Shown here piece by piece: positions 1 to 12,086 of a DNA stretch of 64,000 nucleotides; position 1 is the stretch's first letter, and each line of letters begins with the position of its first letter. The position numbers and the translations under genes were made by a program. The notes beneath the pieces are model-generated. The model was given only the letters and a program-made list of their open reading frames with translations. It did no database searches and was not told where the DNA came from. Source of the stretch: Arachis hypogaea (taxonomy: Eukaryota > Streptophyta > Magnoliopsida > Fabales > Fabaceae); NCBI RefSeq assembly GCF_003086295.3, contig NC_092047.1:115999323-116063322 (forward strand). The letters run 5' to 3'.

Positions 1-210
1 CATAGGTAAAGCAACGTAAAACATTTTTTTCTAATAGAAATTGATTAATAATAAAATAAGAAATATTTGACACGTAAGAGGAGATAAAATTCTAAAAATG
101 AGTCTAGGTTGATCTTACTTGTTTGTGGTTCTTACTGAATATAAGTATATATTGAATTAATATTTTGAATCAATATCATAATAAATACTATACGATTAAA
201 TATTATAATA

Positions 211-253
<43 letters not shown>

Positions 254-1085
254 TGAATATATTTATAGGAGATTTTTAATTTAAATTAAAAAAATAATTA
301 TTTTTTCTATCTTTTTTAATTTTAAATATTATTTATTAATATAATAAAAAAAATAAAAATAACAATAATCACTCACATCGTTAAAATAGATCATCCTAAT
401 ATATATATATATATATCAAGAATTATTATATATGATAAATAATTTTTTATTTTTTGTAATAACGTTAATTTATGTGTAAATTAACTAATTTTTATAACAT
501 ATGATTTATTGAATAATTTTTTCTCTTAACATGAGTAAATGATTTAAGATATAAGATGTTATATATACTATTTAACATACTAAGTAACTTAAATCATCAT
601 CTAAGATAATAAGCATAATAGTATAAATATCTACCTACTTATTAGTGTTAAAAAAATATAAATAGTATAAACTGATATTTTTTAGTAGAATAATAATAAT
701 AATAAAGATTATTAATTAAGTTAATTATATAATAAAATTTATGAATAATTTTTAAATAATAATAAAAAATAAGATCACTATTTTTATATACTACAAAGTT
801 ATAAAAAAATTACTCTCAATAGATTAATATTAATTCTGTCAAAAAAATAAATAAATTATACATAAGATATTATTTATATACTAATATAATATATATATTA
901 TTGATTATTAAGTTATAATTAATTTTTAATTTAATTTTTAATAATTAAAATTTAAATTATTAAAAACATTAAATGCTCAATATTTTATATTGAACCAATT
1001 TTATTTTGTTATTAAAATTAAAAAAGATGAGTTGTTAATTTGAATTTAATTTTTTTTTAAAATAAATATTATTTTATTAAAATAA
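1..1085. other. AT-rich intergenic sequence with TA microsatellites
   Basis: No coding signal is visible. The stretch is dominated by A/T runs and contains a (TA)n microsatellite at about 216-249 and a shorter one at about 401-417. It reads as ordinary degenerate intergenic plant DNA. Confidence 0.7.
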
Positions 1086-1089
1086 AATA

Positions 1090-2870
1090 AAAGTGTTTCC
1101 ATAAGGAAGTACAAAAGAATTGGGTATTCTCATTTATCACCAACTGTGACTGAAAGACTAAGAGCTTAAAGAAGAGTAAAGTAAGAGTAAAGAAAATTAG
1201 TAGCATCTATCAGGTATGGTTCACGAGTTCACACACTAATTTGCTGACTTCTTTCACTATCTCTGGTGCCGGGCTTATTACCTTTTCTCAAAAACACACC
1301 GATTCCTCGCTTTCCAAGTGCTCCAATACAGCGCCGCTATGAGGAGGGTCTTTTGTCTACCATCGAATTGAGCCGCTGCCCAGTATAAGACTCGTTGCCA
1401 CCAATAATTGAAAAAAGTTTCTTCTTCTCTCATCCATAGGTCAGGGGTTATTAAGTTTAGACTCCATATTATTGAAGACAGGGGGCATTGGAACAAAGCA
1501 TGAGAAATTGATTCAGCCTTCAACATGCATCTTGGACAAGTGACAGGAGTGGATGCGAACCGGCTGTGAACTTGTTGCAACACCAGAAGCTTTTCATGAA
1601 GACTTTTCCATAGAAAAATCTTAATTTTATGTGGTAATTTCAACTCCCAAATGCTATTTCAGACTCTGTTGTGTATGTTCTGGGGCCTCAATGAAGTAGG
1701 AGAATGAAAGAATCCATAAGCAATTTTGTATCCTGACCCAACTTCATATATACCAGATTTTGTCCAGCACCAATTAACTTCATCCTCCTCCTCTGTTGGT
1801 TTGATTGAAAAAATTTTATTGCATATATCAACCGAAAAAATCGACTCAATCAGATTTCTATTCCAGCTTCTATCAGGATTTAGTAACGCACTAACGTAAT
1901 ACACTTGCAGATTTGGCGGGATTGTGAGTGCATTTTGAGGGACATTAAAGGGCACTGGTAGTGGGAGCCAGGGGTCATAGAAGATGCGAACATTAGTGTC
2001 AGAGCCTATTTTCCATAACAAGCCTTTCTCGATCACCTTGCGCCCTTCAAGAACACTTCTCCAACCCCACGATGATACGCTTTCTATCTCTGCATGTAGG
2101 AAATCTGTATATCTGAAATATTTAGTTTTGAGCATTCTTGATATAGTAGAATTAGGGTATTTCATTAGACGCCAACATTACTTGCCCAATAAAGCCAAAT
2201 TTTGCGCCCTTGGATCCTTGATCCCCAGCCCTCCATCTTTTTTCGGTCTCGTCATTATGTCCCATTTAATCCAAACCATTCTTCGTTTTGCGCCTTTTTG
2301 ACCCCACCAAAATTGCGAGAGCATGCTATGAATCTCAGTCAACAGCGTGTCCGGAAGCTTGAAACAAGAGAGTGTATAAATAGGAATCGCCTCCCCCACC
2401 GCTCTCAATAGCGTGTGCCTGCCACCTGATGACAATAGACTTCTTTTCCAACCCATAATCCTCTTCTGAACTTTATCCTTGATAGCTCCAAAGGTTGCTT
2501 TCTTTGATTTTTGAACTATAGAGGGCAGTCCCAGGTATTTGTCTTGTGCTTCGATATGTTCAATATTTAGTGTTTGAGCAACTGCTAGTCTTGTGTTCTG
2601 AGGTGTGTTGTGACTGAAAAAGATAGCCGACTTATTCAAATTGACTTTTTGTCCACTGAAACCCTCATAGGACTCTAGCAATTCTAGAATGCTTTGGCTT
2701 GTATTAGGTGCGCTCTTGCAAAAAATGATTGAATCATCACCAAACAAAAAGTGATTAACTGTTTGGCATCTCCGATTAACTTGAACTCCTTGAATTAATC
2801 TGTTTTGCTCTGCCTTGTGTAGCAAGAAGGAAAGTCCTTCTGCACAAAAAAGAAAGAGATATGAAAATAG
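1090..2870 (-). mobile_element. Decayed, 5'-truncated LINE (non-LTR retrotransposon)
   Basis: Three reading-frame pieces follow each other on the minus strand in LINE order. 2825-2178 is the C-terminal half of the reverse transcriptase, with an FGDD box in place of the usual FADD and the thumb-like GxKRxMVWIKWD region. 2165-1659 is the linker with the W-x-IGSDTNVRIFYDPW motif. 1643-1278 is the zf-RVT domain, with CPRC...H..FQCP zinc ligands. The pieces are in different frames, so at least two frameshifts separate them, and traces of homology run on to about 1205. Everything upstream of RT block C (endonuclease, RT palm N-terminus) is missing. The 5' edge lies near 2870, where sequence becomes generic AT-rich. 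It cannot be active. Confidence 0.88.
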
Positions 2871-4500
2871 GAGAGTTAAAAGAAATATTATTTTAAATTT
2901 TATCTCACTAATTAATTTTAAAATAAAAAATTATTTTATACATTATATTATTAGATAATAATATGGTCATTTTTTTAAACGATAATTATTGGCGGGTCGT
3001 TTTTTTTAATGACAATTATTATTGCCGGATAAAATAGTATATAAAACTTAAAAAAAATATTTACCAGTTTATAAGGGATGATTTTCTAATAGAATAAATT
3101 ATATTTTAAATAATAAAAGTTGTTATAATTTTTTTTTTCACAAATTAATACCCAATGATAGTATTTTAATGTTACTAAGAAATATCAATCTCTCTAATAG
3201 ATTTTATAATGATATAAATCTAAAAATTTAAAAATTATATCATAAAATGTAAAATTTTAACAAAGATAAAATACACGATTAAACCAGACTCAACTTAATA
3301 TTATACAATTCACTTAAATAAAAAAATCTTACATAAATTTTTCCAATCACGTTTATATGTAAATTAAACGAGCTAGACTAAATTTAACTCTTTATATAAA
3401 TCGAAAGATACTAATTCAATTTGTGTATACATACTATGGTAAAATTTAATCAATCTGTTTCAATTTATACATAAATACATAAAAACTAATAAATCTAATC
3501 AACTTCTTTCGATTTATACAAACATGTGAGCCCATAGTAAATCTACACATACCGTTTTGATTTAGTATTAAGACACAATGTTGATGTTCGACCTGAATTA
3601 TCAATCCCCTTCGATTTTATTTGGGATTCTAATTTCTCTTCAGCTTAGATAGAGCCCATTAATTAGCAAAATAACAGTTGTCCCTAGCCCTACATTACTT
3701 ATTTAATTTAATGATAATAAATGATTGAAAATTTGACAAAAAGCATGAAGGTGGAGGGTTATGCAAAAATAATAACAACTGTATTTAATATAATAAATTC
3801 TAAAATTTAAAAAATCATGATAAACGTAAATATAAAATAAATTGATAAATTTATTAATATATAAAATTATATTATAATTTTTTAATTTTGATAAATACAA
3901 ATTAATATAAAGCTCTTTAAATATTTTAGAAAAACATTTTTTATTTTTAAAAAATACAAACACAAGCATATGATCATTCTAATATAATAAACACAAAATA
4001 AAATATTTACAAATTTATGTATTTTATTTTAATATTTATAACAATATTTAAAAAATACACACAAAAATTTATTATTTTAATATTTGTGGTAATATTTGAA
4101 TAAACATTATTTTAATATAAGGCTAGAAGCCGTGGCTACACAAACGAACGACGAAAAAGAAAAATCAGTTCACTCAATTGAAAAATGGTTAGCCTTGCTA
4201 GAAAATACTTATGGACAATATGTCAATATCAACGTTCGCAATAACATCAAATAAAAGCTTCATTCAAGCCGTGTAAAATTGCTCAATATTTTGGATATAG
4301 CTCAAGAAATGTATAATTCCATGAGATGTTATGATGAGAGGATTGTATGAATATGGGGTGGAGAAAAATCGCTAGTAGCAATAATTTTGAAACGTAGAAA
4401 TAGCTTTTAGGAAATATATATCAAAAATGGCAAAGTAATGAATAATTGGGCATGTTACACATGCATGTAATTATGTTGGTTCAATACCAGAAAAACTCAA
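2871..4500. other. AT-rich intergenic sequence
   Basis: I see no gene. Long A/T-rich runs, no splice-bounded open frames and no recognisable terminal repeats. The only sizeable open frame (3703-3969, minus) has a Tyr/Ile/Asn-rich low-complexity translation, as expected from AT-rich DNA. Confidence 0.6.
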
Positions 4501-4548
4501 TACTATTAAATAAAACGTGAAATATATGCGTCCAACACATAAAAAAAT

Positions 4549-4690
4549 TACTCTTGCTCAACGCTTCTTCTCCTCCACGCTTCTTCTTCTTCTCCCGTAC
4601 TTCTTCTTCTTCTTCTTCTCACGCTCGTTTACGTACGGAACGTCTTCTTCTTCTTCGCCTTCTTCTTCGCGTTCCTCCTTCTCCTCCTTT
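4549..4690. repeat. (TTC)n / CTTCTT microsatellite block
   Basis: The stretch is built from CTTCTTCTT and CTCCTCC runs interrupted by ACG. It gives spurious Ser- or Phe-rich translations on the plus strand and Arg-rich ones on the minus strand. A complementary purine-rich block (GAAGAAGAAGGAGG) lies at about 5553-5577, so the two may be the inner parts of a larger inverted-repeat element spanning 4.54-5.62 kb. Confidence 0.6.
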
Positions 4691-5212
4691 TTCACGTTCC
4701 TTATTCTTCACGTATTTTCTCCTTATCGTCATTCTTTTGTTGTTGTATGTTGCTGCTGTGTTTTTTTGACTTTTCCTCCTTCTCTCTATGGTGAAGAAGC
4801 AGTAGAATGTGAGGAAGAAGAGTTTTAAATAGTGCAGAATGAACCGAACACAGTATTCATGGTGAACCGAACACAATACAATTGTATAGTACTGAGTGAA
4901 CGAAACATAATCCATTATATAAAATCAAATTCAAACAGCTTTCGCATTCCTTTTTCTTCACATGTTTTATCCTTATCGTCATTCTTTTGTTGTTGTTGCT
5001 GCTGTATTTTTTTGTCTTTTCTTCATTCTCTCTCTGGTGAAGAAGTAATAGAAGGTGAGGAAGAAGAGTTTTGAATAGTGCAGAATGAACCGAACACAGT
5101 ACTCATGGTGAACCGAACATAGTACTCATGATGAACCGAACACAATACAATTGTATAGTACTGAGTGAACGAAATATAATCTATTATATAAAATCAAATT
5201 CAAATAACTCTG
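4691..5212. repeat. Imperfect 250-bp tandem duplication
   Basis: Two units start at 4691 and 4941. The landmark CCTTATCGTCATTCTTTTGT occurs at 4721 and again at 4971, and the block ending in AAAATCAAATTCAAA recurs after each. Inside each unit is a shorter subrepeat, GAACCGAACACAGTA-C/T-TCATG, which occurs once more in the second unit than in the first. No function is visible. Confidence 0.85.
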
Positions 5213-5639
5213 CCTACAATTTAGATATTATCAATTCAATTCGGTACACCTCCGTCCATTTAATTCAATTCAAATTAGCAATTGCATGTCATTCAATTCG
5301 ATTCAAAATTGAATAATCCAAACTTTGTCAATTTGATTCGTTTCAGAAGAGTAATCCAAATCGCTCTCCTGATTTGAAGTTGAGTCATTTATTTTTTCGA
5401 TTTAGAAGTGCAGATCGAAAAAGAAAACGAAGAAGAATAGGAAGAAAATAAAATGCAACGTAACCAGATCGAAATAAGAAAACGAGAAGATGAACACGAT
5501 CAGAGGAGAACGACGAAGGCAATGCAGATCAATAAGGAAGAATGCGAGCAGAGAAGAAGAAGGAGGAGGAAGAAGAGGTTTATGTTGCAGCAGAAGGTTT
5601 ACGTTGAGTAAAATTTTAGGTTACAGCACGTTATATGTA

Positions 5640-7270
5640 GCGCGTGTATGACAAACGAGTAAAGGGTGAGAAATGCGCGTGTAGAAAAAATTAGTAAAAA
5701 ATATATGATGCAGAACTTTTCCGTAAATAATAATAATAACTTTAAGAGCTGAAATTGCTAGACTCATTTTAGAGTTCAGAGTGTTTTCTTTTTTCAAACC
5801 ATATATATATATATATATAAAATAATTAGAAAAAATATGAGAAGTCAATGAAATATTTGTACAATGTATACAATGGAGGATTAGGAAGTATTAAAGATAT
5901 AATCATTAGTGTTAGCTGAAATTTTTGGGATGAGTAGTATCATGACATGATATTAGAGCTCTGGATCCGAAAGATCAAGAGTTTGATCTTTGGTGAATCC
6001 TAAAATCAGTTTAAACTTTTGGAATTTGGATCCTCTAAATTTTAAATTTGTACTTTAGAAAGTAAAGTGTAATCTTCTACCTTTGAATGGTTTCTCTTTC
6101 ATATTTATTTTTTGTCCTACCTATAAAATAAATGGTGAGAGATCACACTTTATTCTCTAAAATGAAATTCAAACTTTAAAGAATTCAAATCCAAACTTTT
6201 GGAAAGATGTTTATTATCCCTAGTATTCAAATAGTTATTCTAGATAATATAAGAGATGTTTATTTTATAACTCAATAGCCCATTGTACAACGAGAATATT
6301 GCCAGTAGTTATTATCAAACAGATGGATTGCATAGTATAGATGGTAGGAAAATTAATTGAAATTTTATATAAAATAAAAAATAAAATAAAATACATAAAA
6401 TATAAATCATAATATAATGTAAATAATCAAATCATAAGGTTTAACATAAAGCTTTAGAATTTATTTATTTATTTATTTTGTAGACTACTCACATTTATTT
6501 ACTTAAGACAAAATATAATTAGAAAAAGGAAAAAAAAGGAATAAAGGATAATGTTGTTGCATGAGAGAAATCGTGGTGTGACTGCGTATTCGTCATCTTC
6601 TTGGGAATGAGAGTCGTTTATAACTTGTTCTCTTCCTTCTTCTTCTTTCTCTAATTCTCTTCTAAGGTTATAAGTGTAACAGTCATCACTAAGATTAACA
6701 ATAGATAGGATAAAATAAGATTTAGACTCGATTTTAATTTTATTTATGGTTAAATTTTTTTTTAAAATTCTATCATATTTTATTTATAAGTTAAAAATTT
6801 CTTAATTTTAACTCTATCTGCATTCTAAAATTTTAAATTCTACCATATCTAATTTTATTCATAAAAATAAAAATTTTTTAAATAAATATAAAATTCAATA
6901 ATTTTAAATTTTATATCTATTAATAAAATAAAAAATAAAAAATTAAATTCAAATTAAAATTAAAAACAATAAAATTTTAAAAAATTTAATATAAAATTAC
7001 AAATAATATCAACTAATTCAATAATTATTTTAAATTTTTATAAAAAAAAGAATATGAGTACAAAATTCACTTTTTTCGTTACATTACATAACTTTATATA
7101 TGTTATATAATATATTAGGGTGCGAATAAGATAGAATAAGATATACCTAAATTCGTATTCTATTCTATTTGTATACAAATTTACATCTTATCTTATCCTA
7201 TTTTATCTGCTCATTGGAGATAAAGTAAACAACCCTAAACAGAACGAATTAGTCCGAATTAAATACCCTC
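5640..7270. other. AT-rich intergenic sequence with a possible copia PBS relic
   Basis: No gene is visible. A TA microsatellite lies at about 5801-5819. At 5948-5964 the sequence TGATATTAGAGCTCTGG resembles the TGGTATCAGAGC primer-binding site that follows the 5' LTR of many Ty1/copia elements. The bases just upstream could be the decayed end of an LTR. Much of 6.7-7.2 kb is simple A/T-rich DNA. Confidence 0.5.
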
Positions 7271-7277
7271 GCATAGG

Positions 7278-7286
7278 ATATATACT
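7278..7286 (+). promoter_or_regulatory. Putative TATA box of the DUF6817-type gene
   Basis: GATATATAC lies about 105 bases upstream of the preferred start codon at 7386, and a C/T/A-rich stretch suited to transcription initiation (CATCACCCACTACTCATTACTTC) follows 15-40 bases downstream. Position and context fit a plant core promoter. No experimental support is available from the sequence. Confidence 0.5.
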
Positions 7287-7325
7287 ACGAGCCCTAGTCA
7301 TCACCCACTACTCATTACTTCACTC

Positions 7326-8690
7326 GTGTTTCTTCTTAAACACACACTCTTCACTCTTCTCTCTTCTCTTTCTTCATCACCATCCATGGCTCCCCCATCA
7401 CTCTCTCAATCTGAAAAAACTGAACAACAACTGCCACCTCATCACCACCACCTCCAAGACCTCCTCAATGTCGCCCGCCCTTTCCTTCGCCGGGAGCTAC
7501 ACTCTGTTGACAACAACCTCCCGTCGTTGTTTGACCTACTCTGCTCTGTCGGCGCCGGCGAGTGCTGGCACAAGCATGGCAGCTTCCTCGACCACCTCAC
7601 CGACGTCTACCGCATCCTCAAGCTCTGGAAGGCACCGGACTCCGTCTGCCTCTGCGGCCTCTTCCACTCAGCATACTCCAACTCCTACGTCAACCTCGCC
7701 ATCTTCGACCCTTCCACCGGCCGCGACGTCGTTCGCGGCCACGTCGGCGACGAAGCCGAGCGCCTCATCCATCTCTTCTGCATCGTTCCAAGGCAGCCGC
7801 TCATCCACGACGACCTCCTCTTTCGTTACTCCGACGAAGAACTCGTCGACCACCTCCGCGAATCAGAGATCTCACTCAACAACGCCAAGGAGAAAGGAAT
7901 ATTCAACGGAGAAGAACACTGGAGGAAGAAGGTGCAGGGAATCGTTCCGGCGGAGGGAGTTATCGTGAAGCATATCCGTACGGGGGAGGACGTTAGGGTT
8001 TCGAGGAGAGCGGTAGCGATTTTCCTGATGTTAACAATGGCGGACTTCTGCGACCAGTGGTTCGGTTTCCAGGACACGCTTTTCGAGAACGACGACGGCC
8101 GCCTCGAGTTTTCCGGGAACAATTGCGAGGCTCTATGGCCCGGAGACGGAAAGCCCGGGCTTTGGTTCAGCTCGATTTCGAGAATGGGCGCGGTTTATAA
8201 CCTAATTTGGAGGGAGGAAGAAATTTTTGTGTTGGAAAATAAAAAAAGTAAAACTGATTATGATTTTCATTTTGATAGGGACGAGCACATTGAGCTGGTT
8301 GTGCCGCCGGTTTTCGATAACTGCACGAAGGTTGTGGCGGCGGAGGATGGGATAGCGGCGAGGGAGTTGTACTGGGATGCCGTGTGCGGCAAGAAAGAGG
8401 GTTTGGAGAGGAAGAAGGAGTTGTTGTTGGGGTCTATAGAGAAGAATCCGTTTGCAGGTGAGCCGTACGTGGTGCTGAGTCAGGTGTACCTGACCGAGGG
8501 GAGGTTCGAGGAGGCGGAGAAGGCGGCGGAGACAGGGCTGAAATTGTTGCTGGAGTGGGGGTGCCCTTGGGATAAGAGGACTTCATGGGAAGGTTGGGTT
8601 GCTTGGGTTAGGGTCTTGCTTTTGAAGGCTATGGAGAAATCTTGGCCTAACACGGGCTTCGGTATTCTCAACTTGGGCCTTGTAAAGTAA
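7326..8690 (+). CDS. DUF6817 (HD-like) protein with C-terminal TPR-like region, single exon
   Basis: This is an uninterrupted frame of 454 codons. The second methionine (residue 21, base 7386) sits in a much better plant context (CCATCCATGGCT) than the first, so the likely protein is 434 aa. Residues about 80-120 carry WHKHGSFLDHL and CGLFHSAYSN, a histidine-rich HD-domain-like pattern that I associate with the plant DUF6817 family. A phosphohydrolase-like fold is an inference from that pattern and no activity is established. Residues about 365-430 look like TPR helices (NPFAGEPYVVLSQVYLTEGRFEEAEKA). The first half has strikingly C-rich third positions, which opens long spurious frames on both strands. 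The TATA-like box at 7278 and the C/T-rich leader support expression. A MITE begins 26 bases after the stop codon. Confidence 0.87.
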   Translation: MFLLKHTLFTLLSSLSSSPSMAPPSLSQSEKTEQQLPPHHHHLQDLLNVARPFLRRELHSVDNNLPSLFDLLCSVGAGECWHKHGSFLDHLTDVYRILKLWKAPDSVCLCGLFHSAYSNSYVNLAIFDPSTGRDVVRGHVGDEAERLIHLFCIVPRQPLIHDDLLFRYSDEELVDHLRESEISLNNAKEKGIFNGEEHWRKKVQGIVPAEGVIVKHIRTGEDVRVSRRAVAIFLMLTMADFCDQWFGFQDTLFENDDGRLEFSGNNCEALWPGDGKPGLWFSSISRMGAVYNLIWREEEIFVLENKKSKTDYDFHFDRDEHIELVVPPVFDNCTKVVAAEDGIAARELYWDAVCGKKEGLERKKELLLGSIEKNPFAGEPYVVLSQVYLTEGRFEEAEKAAETGLKLLLEWGCPWDKRTSWEGWVAWVRVLLLKAMEKSWPNTGFGILNLGLVK

Positions 8691-8707
8691 AATGTATCCA
8701 TGGCCAT

Positions 8708-9245
8708 TCGTATAAGGGATTTTTTATTTATATAAATTAAATAATTTTATTAATTACCGATTTACATTATTTCTAACGTTTTTACTAAAATATATTATAT
8801 CTCATAGATTCATATTTCGTTTACAGTATAAACGAAAAAATTTTAAATGTATTTTATTTACACTATAAATGAAATAATTTTAAATATATTTTGTTTACAC
8901 CGATTTAAAAAATTTTGATCAAAATTATATTTTTAATATTGTTTTATTATTTTAAAAATGATATTTTTATACCTATAAAAATTAAAATTTTTTAATTACT
9001 ATTACCCGTATTTCATTTAGAAACAAAATACATAGAGTACATCAATTTTCAATTTTCACCTATTACGTGTGCAGCTGTATTACGTGTTTAAAATTTTCTA
9101 TATTTCATTCACGGTGTAAACGAAATAGTTTACACTATAAATAAATTATGAGATGCAATGCATTTTAAAAAAAATGCTAAAAATGATGTAAATTGATAAT
9201 TAATAAAATTATTTAATTTATATAAATAAAAAGTCCCTCGTATAA
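8708..9245. mobile_element. MITE with about 75-bp terminal inverted repeats and 8-bp TSD
   Basis: The element runs 8716-9237 (522 bp). The left end begins GGGATTTTTTATTTATATAA and the reverse complement of the right end begins GGGACTTTTTATTTATATAA. The match continues for roughly 75 bases with scattered differences. Flanking copies of TCGTATAA at 8708-8715 and 9238-9245 form an 8-bp target duplication. The interior carries near-palindromes such as TCGTTTACA-G-TATAAACGA at 8816-8836. There is no coding capacity. The 8-bp TSD suggests hAT-like mobilisation, although the GGG termini resemble Mutator-type ends. It lies in the probable 3' UTR of the preceding gene. Confidence 0.88.
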
Positions 9246-9249
9246 GGGT

Positions 9250-11370
9250 AGTTAACATAGTTTTGTGGTTAATAAAAATAGAATAAATAGTCATTTTTTA
9301 GTATCTAAATTTGATAAAATAAGATTTTAATATTTTGTTTTTAATAAAATAAACTTTTAAATATTAGTTTCATTTGATAAAATGAACTAATTATTAACGA
9401 ACCACTCTGAACATTTAAATTATTTTGTCAAATAAAACTGATATTTGGTAGTTTATTTAGTTAAAAACAAAAATTAGAGTTTGTTTTATTAAGTTTAAAA
9501 TTTTATTTAAGATCAAAATAATTATTTGTTCCTAAAACTATGAGCTGAAATATGGTTAAATAATTTAATAAGTTTGATACAACGTTAATTAGAGTATATG
9601 TTTATATTTCAATGATAGCTTTTCATACCTGTAATACTTATTATTATTCTCTACTCAATGGTAACAAGTTCTTTTATATAACTATGTATATAATAAGGTT
9701 TATCAAAGTACATATTAATATTTTAGGCTGGTTTGAGCTATTTGTTTGCTTCCATCTTAAGCTATTCTAATCTTATCGAACTCGTTTGTTGGATGGGTAC
9801 CAAAGAAATGTGTAATGGATTAAAGCGAGGCTTCATTCAATGCATAGCAATAATTCATGGAAAATGACTCCACGTGAACAGATCTGAAACTGAAAGCTTT
9901 TGCCTCCATCAGCAGTGCTGCAATGAAGAATATGACAATGCATGGCAGGAATAACAATTCCTCATAATAAGATAATTTCGTGTAGTCAGAGAATTTGTCT
10001 CGACTCATTTCTTATCGACGAGTTATTTCATATTTACCATTTTCGCCTTGTGCATCCATTAAATGCTAAACAAGTGTTGATAGTTTGGATGATTGGTTTC
10101 TTTTTAATTTGTTTTAGATGTTACTTTCTTGTTAGTATGATATGAACTCTTTAATAACTATTTGACTCTACTTCTTGATTGGATACTTGCATACAGTATT
10201 ATCTCTCTTGGTTATGGTTTAAAAAGAAATATTATCAGTACACTAAAAATAAGTGATAACAAATAATAAAAATTAATTTTTAAATAGTTAATATTAATAT
10301 TAATATTTTTTTTATTGTAATTTTTTTTGAGAATTTAACGTTTAAAATTTAAGATATATAATTTAGAATTAAAAAAAAATTATTGATGTCAACTAAAAAA
10401 AATTGGCTCTGTTTAAATTTGTTGTCAAATTAGTTTTTATATATTTATATATATTTTATTTTTTATATTTTTAAAATGTATTTTATATTTTATACTAATT
10501 GAAATACATAGAAATACATAGAAATCTATGGAAGTGTCTAGATGCCTTTAAAATGTGAAAATGACATGTGACTATAGCCTATATGTACATGCAAATAATG
10601 ACTAAATAATTGTATTTTGTGGGGACTACGGCTTTTATGACTTCTACGATATTTGATTTAAAGAGCTCAAGAGCTAATTGTATTATGTTTGTATAATTTG
10701 AACCACTCCAAATTTTTTTATATAATTGATCATAACAACCACAAAACTTTAATGTTTCACCTCATGGTTCATCTTATGACATCTTTTTTGCATTCAATCT
10801 GCACCTTTCTTTGATCAAGTTGGTTTATTTTCCTCCTAATAATTGTGGACCTGATTTCAAAATGTATGCTTTTTAAATCAGTATCAACAATATACAATTG
10901 ATGAGACATTTAACCACACACTTATTAGGAGCTCATCTTATTCCAATGACCATGATGACATGTTGTCATGTTCTTCACATTATGCTGATAATGGAGACCA
11001 TTACAGTCAAGCCCATCATAATTGAAAATTTGTGAACATTATGGACTATGATTCACAGAGATGGGAGTTTCTTGAGTTAGAGGACTCATTCCTATATGCT
11101 TTCAAAATAAATAAAAAATTAAAAAGACTTACTCTTTCTAATCAATTTATGTCATATATGCTAAACTGACTTTGTTGTAAATATCTATTAACTAATAGAT
11201 GAGTACAAGAGTTAAAATTTGCACCGAAAGCACCTAAGGGTGTAGTGATTGTTGGACTAAAATTTTGTAAAGGGAGGTGGAAATGACCGTGAAGTGTGAA
11301 CTTTGATTAGGAGAGAAAATGGAAGTATATATAAAAATCAGGAGTTATTTAGAAATTTGGATTCTGGATA
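9250..11370. other. Intergenic sequence, mostly AT-rich, with an unexplained coding-like patch
   Basis: No complete gene is visible. At about 10,882-11,108 the plus strand reads as an unusually protein-like frame with one stop in the middle. It is rich in His, Asp, Ser and Tyr and ends with the motif RWEFLELEDSFLYAF. AG dinucleotides that could serve as acceptors lie just upstream. I do not recognise the family. It could be a fragment of a decayed gene. Confidence 0.4.
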
Positions 11371-11374
11371 TTTG

Positions 11375-11940
11375 GATAATTTTAGGGGTGTACGCGGATC
11401 GGATCGGATATGGTCAAAAATTCTATCCAATTCGCACAATTTTCATCGGATCGGATATGATATCTGCGTTTTTTTAGCGTCAGATCCGATCCAATCTGAT
11501 CTGATTCGCAGATCGGATCGGATCGAATATCGGGTATATCCGCATACTTGAACCTTCTTTTTTTAGTCATATTTCTGTGTTAAAGAAATTCAATAAAAAT
11601 GTTTCTTTCACACTTTTAAACTTATTTATTTCTAAATAACAAAAATAAAATAAAACAATATATGAATAATAACTACTAACTAAAACATACAAGTAAATAT
11701 AATACCAAATATATATATTTACATTTTTTAATTATTATTGTGCGGATCTGCAGATCTGCGTATCGGATACGCGGATGCAGAGCAGATATCCGCGATCCAA
11801 TCCGTAAAGAGTGTAGATCGGATCCTATCCAATCCGATCAGACTGCGAATCGGATCGTATTCGCAATTTTCGGATCGGATGCGAATATTAACCGCGGATT
11901 TGCAGATACGATCCGGTCAATGAACACCCCTAGATAATTT
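11375..11940. mobile_element. hAT-like MITE rich in CGGATC motifs, 8-bp TSD
   Basis: The element runs 11383-11932 (550 bp). It starts TAGGGGTGTACGCGGATCGG, and its reverse-complemented right end starts TAGGGGTGTTCATTGACCGG. GATAATTT flanks it exactly on both sides (11375-11382 and 11933-11940). The TAGGGGTG terminus and 8-bp TSD are typical of non-autonomous hAT elements. The interior has many GGATCGGAT / ATCCGATC units in both orientations, giving strong hairpin potential. There is no transposase frame, and the small Arg/Ser/Ile-rich frames inside are composition artefacts. Confidence 0.92.
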
Positions 11941-12086
11941 GATGGTTGAGAATTGCACATATATGAATTTTGTGGAGAGTTGGAATTTGGCATGTAATAG
12001 ACAGAATTAAAATTAAAATGATTTGGATGTATTGTCTCACAAAGTAGAAGAGAGAAATTTGCATCATATCTGATATCACTCTATTA

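Noticed and set aside
4517..4915. Ser-rich and Arg-rich open frames on both strands
   Set aside because: They are translations of CTT/GAA microsatellite DNA, with no codon bias or conserved domain.
5948..6000. Possible tRNA gene
   Set aside because: The sequence matches a copia primer-binding site followed by an inverted GATC-containing stretch. No cloverleaf with conserved A and B boxes could be drawn.
7468..8122. Four long alternative frames (plus and minus) inside the DUF6817-type gene
   Set aside because: They arise from the very GC-rich third positions of the real frame, and their Ser/Thr/Pro/Arg-rich translations show no homology.
11303..11937. Arg/Ser/Ile-rich frames
   Set aside because: They lie in the CGGATC-repeat hAT MITE, and its terminal repeats and TSD explain the sequence.
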